Part shown: positions 43,653-50,801 of the stretch, piece by piece
Layout of the letters: each line of letters opens with the position of its first letter
How positions within the stretch are numbered: position 1 is the stretch's first letter
From: Ruminococcus sp.
Lineage (GTDB): Bacteria > Bacillota > Clostridia > Oscillospirales > Ruminococcaceae
NCBI GenBank assembly: GCA_017523285.1
Contig: JAFWWU010000008.1
Span: 1-62,599 of the forward strand
Direction: 5' to 3'
Length of the DNA stretch: 62,599 nt
Position numbers and translations under genes: made by a program
The notes under the pieces: generated by a model
The model's database searches: none
What the model saw: the letters and a program-made list of their open reading frames with translations, nothing else
What the model was told of the DNA's origin: nothing

Positions 43653-44834
43653 ATGAAAAAGTTTTTTAATAATATATGGACAAAACGTGCTGTTTCACTT
43701 CTCGGCATACTTTATACATATCTTCTGTGCTTTTTATGCTACTGCTCGTTATTCTATTCAATTGAAGTAAAATCAAATGCAGGTGTATGTCTGCTCGCTA
43801 CGGGAATATCGCTTATCGACCTTGTTGTTATGCTTTATACCCGCAAACAGATTGTAACAAGAATATGCAGCTTTATTATGCTGCCTGCACTGCTGCCAGT
43901 TATTCTGTTTTATTTCGGTGAATGGTTCCTTATAATTCCGCTTCTTATTACGGCAATTATTATGTTCCTGCTTTCAGGTGCGGGCGAAGCTACAAAAACT
44001 GCTTTCGGAACTGTATTTCTGCTGCTTTATATATTCGGCTCGCTCGGTTATTTCCTTGCTACATCGCTTTTCGCTACTGTAAGTGATAATCAGCGTGTAG
44101 CTTCAAGTGTTTCTCCATCGGGAGCATACAGATGTTATGTAATCAACACTAAAGACAGCTCAAATGGAAGCACAGCCGTTTATATCGAGCCTAACAACGC
44201 AGATAAGAATTACAAATATTTAAGCTTCCATATTAAAAATATGGAACGTGTTGTAGAGCTTGAACGTCCTCTTATCGACCCTGCAAAGACTCCGATAAAT
44301 CTTTCGTGGAAAACTCAGACACGTCAGGAAATCACAAGTCAGCTTAATGCACTTTCAAACAATATTATTCTTCACCTTTCAGAAAAACAGCTTGAAACTC
44401 TCGGCTACACATACAATGAAAAACTCATTCTCTGCGACCTTACAGCTTATCAGTACAACGATATAGGACGTCCTATCGGAAGCACAGTTCATCTTGATGA
44501 GCTTACCGCTGAACAGCTTGCATTATTCAAGCTTGCAAAAGATGAAAAGGGATATTATGTACCAAATCCTGACCCTGCACTTCTGAAAAAGCTTGATAAA
44601 AAATCAGGACCTGTTTACATCAAGGATATGAATGCAGCGTGGAAAGCTGAATACAACGTAGAAAAAGACGATTCTGTTCTTCTTTCATCGCTTACCGACG
44701 CAAATCTTGCAACTCTCGGAGTACCTGAATCAGGCGATGTACTTTATTTCAACGATAAGCTCTGTTTCAGATATTATGTAGCTGTTCTTGAAAACTATTT
44801 TGACCTTGACAACAAAAAAATCGAATTATTCTGA
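43653..44834 (+). CDS. Membrane protein with extracytoplasmic domain, unknown
   Basis: A 393-residue protein. The N-terminal 145 residues hold four to five membrane helices, followed by a soluble domain of about 245 residues. This domain begins with VSPSGAYRCYVINTKDSSNGS, whose start (SPSGAYR) resembles segments seen in other secreted sensor-like proteins, but I do not recognise a family. The second half has a repeated ALxxL/LxxLG pattern (QLETLGYTYNEKLILCDL and DANLATLGVPESGDVLYF), suggesting an internal duplication of a short unit. It has its own promoter and terminator. The role is unknown. Confidence 0.7.
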   Translation: MKKFFNNIWTKRAVSLLGILYTYLLCFLCYCSLFYSIEVKSNAGVCLLATGISLIDLVVMLYTRKQIVTRICSFIMLPALLPVILFYFGEWFLIIPLLITAIIMFLLSGAGEATKTAFGTVFLLLYIFGSLGYFLATSLFATVSDNQRVASSVSPSGAYRCYVINTKDSSNGSTAVYIEPNNADKNYKYLSFHIKNMERVVELERPLIDPAKTPINLSWKTQTRQEITSQLNALSNNIILHLSEKQLETLGYTYNEKLILCDLTAYQYNDIGRPIGSTVHLDELTAEQLALFKLAKDEKGYYVPNPDPALLKKLDKKSGPVYIKDMNAAWKAEYNVEKDDSVLLSSLTDANLATLGVPESGDVLYFNDKLCFRYYVAVLENYFDLDNKKIELF

Positions 44835-44849
44835 TAATATTAAAATGTT

Positions 44850-44890
44850 AAGCAGTACCCTTTATATCAATAAAAAGGTACTGCTTTTTT
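44850..44890 (+). terminator. Terminator with ribosome-binding site directly after
   Basis: AGCAGTACC (44851-44859) pairs with GGTACTGCT, followed by TTTTTT. The AAAGGAGG site of the next gene begins at 44891, so this may act as attenuator as well as terminator. Confidence 0.75.
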
Positions 44891-44907
44891 AAAGGAGGTT
44901 TTAATCT

Positions 44908-45873
44908 ATGAATATCGGTATTATGGGTGCAGGAACTATTGCACATATAATGGCTGAAACTATTATCAAATCGGGAATTGCAAATATGTATGCAATAGCT
45001 TCACGAAGCATTGAAAAAGCACAGGATTTTGCTGATAAGCATAATATCCCGAAAGCTTACGGCTCTTATGAGGAGCTTGCTAAGGATTCTGACATTGACC
45101 TTATCTATATTGCAACCCCTCATTCAAGGCATTTTGAAGATTGTATGCTCTGTATTGAAAACGGCAGAAATGTACTCTGCGAAAAGGCTTTCACAGCTAA
45201 CGCTCAGCAAGCAAAAAAAGTTCTCTCATACGCTAAAGAAAAGAATGTATTTATCACAGAAGCTATATGGCCAAGATATATCCCCATGAGAGCTGTGCTC
45301 GATGATATCCTTGCAAGCGGCATAATCGGCGAAGTTTCTTCTCTTACAGCAAATCTCGGCTACGACCTCAGCGGACTTGACAGATTACAGCTTCCTGAGC
45401 TTGCAGGCGGTGCTTTGCTTGACCTCGGAGTATATGCTCTGAATTTTGCATCTATGGCTTTCGGAAATGATATTGAAGAAATCAAATCAACCTGCACTCT
45501 GAATAAATACGGTGTTGATATGAATAACAGTATTATTCTTAAATATAAAGACGGCAAAACAGCACTCCTCCACAGCAATTTCAATGCAAAAACAGACAGA
45601 ATGGGCATTATTCACGGAAGCAAGGGCAGAATAGAATTTACTAATATCAGTAATTGTGAAAAGCTCAGAGTTATTTTAAATAACGATGAAGTTATAGACT
45701 ATCCTGTTCCGCCACAGGTTTCGGGATACGAATATGAGGTAATTTCATCACTTAAGGCAATAAAGGAAAATAAACTTGAATGTGACGAAATGCCTCATTC
45801 GGAAACTATTTTCATTATGGAACTTATGGATTCTCTCAGAAAAGAGTGGGGAGTAAAATATCCGTTTGAATAA
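44908..45873 (+). CDS. Gfo/Idh/MocA family oxidoreductase
   Basis: A 321-residue NAD(P)-dependent dehydrogenase. The Rossmann motif is NIGIMGAGTIAHIMAETI. The next block is IDLIYIATPHSRHFED, then VLCEKAFTANAQQA, where the common EKP is EKA. The C-terminal half has FITEAIWPRYIPM and GGALLDLGVYALNF. Its closest described relatives include trans-dihydrobenzenediol dehydrogenase-like proteins and glucose-fructose oxidoreductase-like proteins; true substrate unknown. It follows a terminator, so it may have low or separately initiated expression. Confidence 0.9.
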   Translation: MNIGIMGAGTIAHIMAETIIKSGIANMYAIASRSIEKAQDFADKHNIPKAYGSYEELAKDSDIDLIYIATPHSRHFEDCMLCIENGRNVLCEKAFTANAQQAKKVLSYAKEKNVFITEAIWPRYIPMRAVLDDILASGIIGEVSSLTANLGYDLSGLDRLQLPELAGGALLDLGVYALNFASMAFGNDIEEIKSTCTLNKYGVDMNNSIILKYKDGKTALLHSNFNAKTDRMGIIHGSKGRIEFTNISNCEKLRVILNNDEVIDYPVPPQVSGYEYEVISSLKAIKENKLECDEMPHSETIFIMELMDSLRKEWGVKYPFE

Positions 45874-45879
45874 AAAAGC

Positions 45880-45916
45880 AAGGGTATCGGATTTAAAAAT
45901 CCGATACCCTTTTTCA
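45880..45916. terminator. Bidirectional terminator
   Basis: A long inverted repeat, AAGGGTATCGGATTT (45880-45894) with 45897-45911, with T-run on the plus side and A-run on the other; convergent genes. Confidence 0.85.
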
Positions 45917-47839
45917 TTAATTTCTACGCAGATAACGAGAATTTTTCTTTCTCTTTTTCTGTTCATACATAATTTCATCTGCTTTTGTAATCATCTTGAA
46001 GAGAGTCATATCTTCGCTTGCTGTACCAATATAAAATCCCATACTTGCCGATATTTCATACGGCTTATAGATAATTTTATTTATATCAGCAATTTTCTGA
46101 ATAATTCTGTTCTTTATTTCTTCGCCCTCTTCCTCGTCTACATCATAACCGAAGAAAATGAACTCATCACCGCCGAATCTTGCACAGATACAATTTTCCA
46201 TACAACATTCAGATATTATAGAAGCAAGCTTCTGAATAGCAAAATCGCCCTCTTTATGACCGTAATTGTCATTTATCATTTTAAGTCCGTCCATATCAAT
46301 GAACGCAATCATAATCTTATGTCCATTCTGCATTGCAGCCTTGAACAACGGGTCTGATTCTCTGATAAAACCATTACGATTATAAATATTGCAAAGCGGG
46401 TCGATTACATAAAGCTTATCAAGCTCTTCAATCGCATTATTAAGATGATAAAGCTTTCTGATATTTTCAATAGAATTGCTTATATTCATAACAATTGTAT
46501 GACAAAGCATACTCTTTATAGGGAAATCAGAATTCATTATTATACAATATCCAAGACATCTTTCACGGAAATGAATCGGCAGGAAGTAACTTACATTGCC
46601 GCCGCCCTGAAGTGCGGTAGGATGCATATCTCTCAGTTTGAAGAATGGAATCGGATTTCTTACACTTCCATCCTCCCACACAAGCGGAGCTGTCATTGTC
46701 TTTGAATATGTACTGAAGCTTGATTCATCAACATTCTTATCATCTTCTCTGAGTGTACTCTGCCAGTCTGAGCAAAGACAAACATAGAATTTTTCACAGC
46801 TGAGCTCTTCTACAAATCCGCCTACAATCTCCATAATACCGTCAATAGTAACAGCTTCGGCAAGATTTGTAGTCATACGGTTGAGTATTGAAATGTGAGA
46901 ATTACAAGCGTCAATGCCTCTGAATGTCTTTTTCTTATATTCATCAAAACCATCAACAAGCTCTACGCTTACACAGCCACAGCTTTCAGAGAATACTGAA
47001 TTCGCCTGTAAAACTGTAGTTTTATCAATCACTTCACCAGCGAGCAGTTTTTCAATTATCTCACAAGCCTTTGCTCCTGCATCGTAAAGTGGACGATTTA
47101 CAGATGAAATCTCAGGACTGTAATTTCTTGCTTTATATGTATTATCAAAACCTGTAACAAGTATGTCCTGCGGAACGCTGTAACCATGCTTTTCAAGAGC
47201 GCTTATCGCTGAAATCGCCATTGCATCATTTGCACATATAATAGCTCCGGGCATTTTCATATCGGAATTTATAAACTGCGAAACAGCCTTTTTACCGTCA
47301 ACGCCTCTGAATTCACCCATATAAATACGCCTGTTATCGATAGGAATATTATTTTCCTCCATAACGCTTAAAAAGGCTCTGTATCTTTCAAATGCTTCAG
47401 GGTTTGCAAGAGGTCCTGAAATGTAATTAACACACTTTATACCATGGTCATTTACAATATGTCTTACCATATCAACCATAGCAGTAAAATTATCTATCTT
47501 AATGTTGTAGAATTCAGGATAATCATTGCAGTCAAAAACAACCGCAGGCATTCCAGATTTTCTTACAGCTTCAATTACGCCATTTCTTTCCTTAGTTGAA
47601 CCGATAGTATTTGTCATAAGAATTGCCGCATCGAATTTAGAAAGATTAATAAGATTATATATATTGTATTCGCCCTTATCATAACGACTGTTTGCAAGAA
47701 CGCCGCCGAATGATGCGAAATATGAAACATTGATATTACGATTCTTTACATAGGCATTGATTCCGCTTATAATGTTGTTCTGATATTCTTCATCAATACC
47801 TGCAACCATAACAACGATATTTATTATTTTTTCGCTCAT
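45917..47839 (-). CDS. Soluble LacI-type sensor fused to GGDEF diguanylate cyclase
   Basis: A 640-residue protein with no signal peptide and no membrane helix. Residues 5-290 form a LacI/PurR-type periplasmic-binding-protein fold (GAIICANDAMAISAISAL, VTGFDNT, SSVNRP) but there is no N-terminal helix-turn-helix. Residues about 300-455 look GAF-like. The C-terminal GGDEF domain (about 465-635) has MIAFIDMDGLKMINDNYGHK and RFGGDEFIFFG, so cyclase activity is expected. The RxxD inhibitory site before GGDEF is missing (MENC in its place). It would convert a cytoplasmic sugar or nucleoside signal into c-di-GMP. Own promoter at 47912-47940. Confidence 0.9.
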   Translation of the reverse strand: MSEKIINIVVMVAGIDEEYQNNIISGINAYVKNRNINVSYFASFGGVLANSRYDKGEYNIYNLINLSKFDAAILMTNTIGSTKERNGVIEAVRKSGMPAVVFDCNDYPEFYNIKIDNFTAMVDMVRHIVNDHGIKCVNYISGPLANPEAFERYRAFLSVMEENNIPIDNRRIYMGEFRGVDGKKAVSQFINSDMKMPGAIICANDAMAISAISALEKHGYSVPQDILVTGFDNTYKARNYSPEISSVNRPLYDAGAKACEIIEKLLAGEVIDKTTVLQANSVFSESCGCVSVELVDGFDEYKKKTFRGIDACNSHISILNRMTTNLAEAVTIDGIMEIVGGFVEELSCEKFYVCLCSDWQSTLREDDKNVDESSFSTYSKTMTAPLVWEDGSVRNPIPFFKLRDMHPTALQGGGNVSYFLPIHFRERCLGYCIIMNSDFPIKSMLCHTIVMNISNSIENIRKLYHLNNAIEELDKLYVIDPLCNIYNRNGFIRESDPLFKAAMQNGHKIMIAFIDMDGLKMINDNYGHKEGDFAIQKLASIISECCMENCICARFGGDEFIFFGYDVDEEEGEEIKNRIIQKIADINKIIYKPYEISASMGFYIGTASEDMTLFKMITKADEIMYEQKKRKKNSRYLRRN

Positions 47840-47911
47840 TATCCCTCTCCTTCCCTATTATTTACGCAGAGTAAAACCAAGAGAGTAATTCTATAGTCTG
47901 CCATTATTTAT

Positions 47912-47940
47912 ATTTTATCATACTTTTAATAAAAAATCAA
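47912..47940 (-). promoter_or_regulatory. Promoter of the GGDEF gene
   Basis: On the minus strand: -35 TTGATT (47935-47940), 17-bp spacer, -10 TAAAAT (47912-47917). Confidence 0.5.
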
Positions 47941-48111
47941 AGCTTTTATGAAAAAAAGTATTATTTTATTGCTTTTCGTACATTTAGACAAAGCGACACA
48001 GAAACATATATGCATATTGCACAACGATTAACAATTCGCATTCCGTATACGAATTGTATTTTTTATCTCTATATATACAATGCGATTAACAAAAATATTT
48101 TTTAAAATATG
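47941..48111. other. Structured part of the 361-bp gap before the flippase
   Basis: The gap 47840-48200 has no gene. Beyond the two promoters it holds a hairpin ACAATTCG/CGAATTGT (48031-48038 with 48050-48057) followed by ATTTTTT, terminator-like on the plus strand, and a 10-bp direct repeat CGATTAACAA at 48025-48034 and 48083-48092. Confidence 0.5.
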
Positions 48112-48140
48112 ATGACATTCCCTGTAAAATGTGTTATAAT
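48112..48140 (+). promoter_or_regulatory. Flippase promoter
   Basis: -35 ATGACA (48112-48117), 17-bp spacer, -10 TATAAT (48135-48140). Confidence 0.65.
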
Positions 48141-48200
48141 ATTGCTGTATAACAACGGCAGAATTTGCCTGCCATACAATAAAGGAGTTACTTTGAAATA

Positions 48201-49601
48201 ATGAATAAATATAAAAAGCTTGCATTCAATACCGCAGTTTTCGCAATCGGAAGCTTCGGCTCAAAAATTCTGTCGCTTTTCCTGACAAGACTTTATTCGG
48301 GAAACCTGAATCCGTCTGACAGTAATGTCAAGGATTTGCTTGAAATGACAGCAAATTTCCTTATCCCTGTATTTACGCTCTCTATTACAGAAGCGCTTGT
48401 ACGCTATGGACTTGATAAGAATTATAATAAACGCGAAATATTCACAACCGCAAGCTGTGTATGCGGCTTCGGACTCGGTGCACTTGTATTGCTATCGCCG
48501 TTGTTCAATTTGATTGAATTCATCGACGGCTACGCTATACTGCTTCTTGTATATATATGCACCTCCTCACTTCGCTCTCTGTGCTCACAGCTGACAAGAG
48601 TAAGAGGACTTGTAAAGCTTTTTTCATTTGACGGAATATTGACAATTCTCCTGCTTTTCATTTTCAATTTAATATTCATCTCTGCACTTGATATGGGTGT
48701 CCGCGGATTTATGCTTTCAGTAATTCTCTCCGATTTCTGCTCGGCATTGTTCCTTTTTTCTGTATCGGGAATCAGGAATTATCTCAATATAAGTTATTTC
48801 AGAAAAGACCTTGTAGGTGTAATGCTCAGATTTTCGCTTCCGCTTATTCCTACCGCACTTATGTGGATAATCACAGGATTTTCTGACAGATTATTTCTCC
48901 GCCATATGAAAAGCAGTGATGATGCAGGTATATACGGATATGCAGCTAAAATTCCTAATCTGCTTTCAATAGCTTCTACTGTTTTCTCTCTTGCATGGAA
49001 TATGTCAGCAATTGCCGAAAATGATTCAAAAGACAGAAGCGCATTCTACGAAAAGGTTTACACTTCATATCAATCACTTATGTACGTTGCCACAGCTTTT
49101 ATTATTGCTGTAGTTCAGATTATTACTCCACTTCTCGTTACAGCAGCAAAGTATGAAGCATACAAGAGCGTATACATCTATACACCTTTCCTTGTAATCG
49201 GTGTACTTCTTATGTGCTTCAACCAGTTCCTGAGCAGTATTTACACCGCTACACGCCATACAGCGAATTCATCATGGACAAGCCTTATCGCATGTGTAAC
49301 AAACATTTTCCTCAATATAATTCTTATTGAAAAATTCGGAATACAAGGTGCTTCCATTGCAACTGTACTCAGCTATCTTGCGTGCTATGTTGTAAGAATT
49401 TTCGACGCAAGACGTTATGTACCTTTCAAGGTTAATCATACCGCGTTTATCGGAAACATTTTTGTAATTACAGCTATGTCTGTAGTTGTCATTAAACAAC
49501 CGCCATACTACCCTGCATTCCTTATCCTCGGCTTTTTAATTGTACTGACAGCAAATTTTCAGCCTATTTTATTAACAGCAAAAAAAATTCTGAAAAGATA
49601 A
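48201..49601 (+). CDS. Polysaccharide flippase (Wzx/MATE-like, MOP superfamily)
   Basis: A 466-residue polytopic protein with about 12-14 helices, of the oligosaccharide-flippase (RfbX/MurJ-like) group. The N-terminus FNTAVFAIGSFGSKILSLFL is typical. It probably flips a lipid-linked surface saccharide. The ATG overlaps the stop of a three-codon frame (TTG AAA TAA, 48193-48201), and AAAGGAG lies 13 nt from the ATG but 5 nt from that TTG. No glycosyltransferase genes are directly adjacent. The substrate is unknown. Confidence 0.85.
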   Translation: MNKYKKLAFNTAVFAIGSFGSKILSLFLTRLYSGNLNPSDSNVKDLLEMTANFLIPVFTLSITEALVRYGLDKNYNKREIFTTASCVCGFGLGALVLLSPLFNLIEFIDGYAILLLVYICTSSLRSLCSQLTRVRGLVKLFSFDGILTILLLFIFNLIFISALDMGVRGFMLSVILSDFCSALFLFSVSGIRNYLNISYFRKDLVGVMLRFSLPLIPTALMWIITGFSDRLFLRHMKSSDDAGIYGYAAKIPNLLSIASTVFSLAWNMSAIAENDSKDRSAFYEKVYTSYQSLMYVATAFIIAVVQIITPLLVTAAKYEAYKSVYIYTPFLVIGVLLMCFNQFLSSIYTATRHTANSSWTSLIACVTNIFLNIILIEKFGIQGASIATVLSYLACYVVRIFDARRYVPFKVNHTAFIGNIFVITAMSVVVIKQPPYYPAFLILGFLIVLTANFQPILLTAKKILKR

Positions 49602-49602
49602 A

Positions 49603-49641
49603 ACAAAAGCTATCTGATTTTTACGTCAGATAGCTTTTTTC
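49603..49641. terminator. Bidirectional terminator
   Basis: A 12-bp stem, AAAGCTATCTGA (49606-49617) with 49626-49637, with T-run on the plus side; it also serves the convergent TPR-like gene. Confidence 0.85.
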
Positions 49642-49644
49642 ATC

Positions 49645-50712
49645 TTAGTTGTTTTGTGCAGAATCAGGTTCGGTAATGCCAAATCTTTCTCTTGCCTTTT
49701 CAAGAGCGTCAGGCTCATATTTAAGAATAGTTTTCTTTATGTTTTCGTCATTTGTAAGACCATAAAGAAGCTTAAGATTCATAAGTGCTTCTTCTATATC
49801 ATTGCGTTCAATTGCAAGAGTGGCAAGCTGTGCGGCAACACTCACAAGAAGCTCCTCAGGACCTCTTGTAATGCCATACTTTTCAAATGTTCTGTCAATA
49901 TCAGCTTCTTTCGGTGGAGTAAGCTTCTTATTGAGTCTTAACGCTACATTTTTAAGTTCCATTTCTACTGCTCTGTGCGGAGCAAATAAGATACTGATAT
50001 AGTAGAATACAGCCGCATTCTCATAATCCTCGACATTATAGCAGTAAAATCCGAGGTTGCAGTAACATCTTGCCATAGCATAAGGTGATGATGAAATTTT
50101 AAGAGTTTCCTTTGAAATTGCAAGAAGTTCATCATTTTTTCTGCTGAGTTTATAGGCCTCTGCAAGCTCAAACTTCGGACCGCAGTCAACAGGGTTATAT
50201 TCGGAAGCCTTTTTAAGTACAACCTCTGCCTCTTCAAGTTCACGTACATCAACAAGAAGATATCCGTATGTAGTAATCATTCTTGCAAAATCAAACGGAG
50301 CAACATTCAGAGTCTTTTCAGGCTTATACATAAGCTGATATACGTTCTGTTCAAACTTATTTCTAAGGCTTACAAACTTACTGTCGTCTGTTTCAGGATA
50401 TGTTGTAATGATTTTCTCATAAAGTGCCTTCGCCATTGGCAAAGCTTCCTGAATTTTCTTCTCTTTTATAAGCTCTTCAATATCGCTGTAATAAGCGTCA
50501 AGTCTTTTACCGTTTACATAAACAAGATCTTCGATTTTCTTCTTTTCAGATTCAGGCATTCTCTCAAAAAGAAGCTCCATAGCTGCATTTGCACCATCCT
50601 TATTGCCCTCTGCAGCCATCTTTTCACTTTCCTTGATAAGAAATTCACGGTCTGTATTGAAATCACCTGTAAGCTTGGCGATTAATATTTCCTTATCGGT
50701 TAAAATTCCCAT
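49645..50712 (-). CDS. TPR-like repeat protein, unknown function
   Basis: A 355-residue soluble helical protein with no signal peptide. Tetratricopeptide-like pairs are visible in the middle and second half (LEEAEVVLKKASEYNPVDCG, AMARCYCNLGFYCYNVEDY, NIEEALMNLKLLYG). The N-terminus MGILTDKEILIAKLTGDF is acidic and helical. The start is the ATG at 50712, after GAGG; the frame opens upstream with GTG at 50733 before the site. It is co-directional with, but terminator-separated from, the Pro-rich gene. Likely a scaffold for protein-protein contacts; no enzymatic motif. Confidence 0.75.
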   Translation of the reverse strand: MGILTDKEILIAKLTGDFNTDREFLIKESEKMAAEGNKDGANAAMELLFERMPESEKKKIEDLVYVNGKRLDAYYSDIEELIKEKKIQEALPMAKALYEKIITTYPETDDSKFVSLRNKFEQNVYQLMYKPEKTLNVAPFDFARMITTYGYLLVDVRELEEAEVVLKKASEYNPVDCGPKFELAEAYKLSRKNDELLAISKETLKISSSPYAMARCYCNLGFYCYNVEDYENAAVFYYISILFAPHRAVEMELKNVALRLNKKLTPPKEADIDRTFEKYGITRGPEELLVSVAAQLATLAIERNDIEEALMNLKLLYGLTNDENIKKTILKYEPDALEKARERFGITEPDSAQNN

Positions 50713-50754
50713 TGTGTCCTCTTTTCCGCACACTTACAAAAAGTATGCACGTTT

Positions 50755-50790
50755 TATAAAACAGCCTGACTGAAAATCAGACAGGCTGTA
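50755..50790 (-). terminator. Terminator of the Pro-rich protein gene
   Basis: On the minus strand: ACAGCCTG/CAGGCTGT stem (50761-50768 with 50782-50789) with inner pairs, then TTTT. Confidence 0.8.
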
Positions 50791-50801
50791 ATTTTTAATG
50801 T

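Noticed and set aside
44908-45873. Mobile element or transferred gene
   Set aside because: The oxidoreductase has ordinary composition, and no integrase, transposase or flanking repeats are seen here or elsewhere in the window.
45866-46357. Plus-strand open frame over the GGDEF gene
   Set aside because: It overlaps a terminator and is antisense to clear GGDEF coding sequence.
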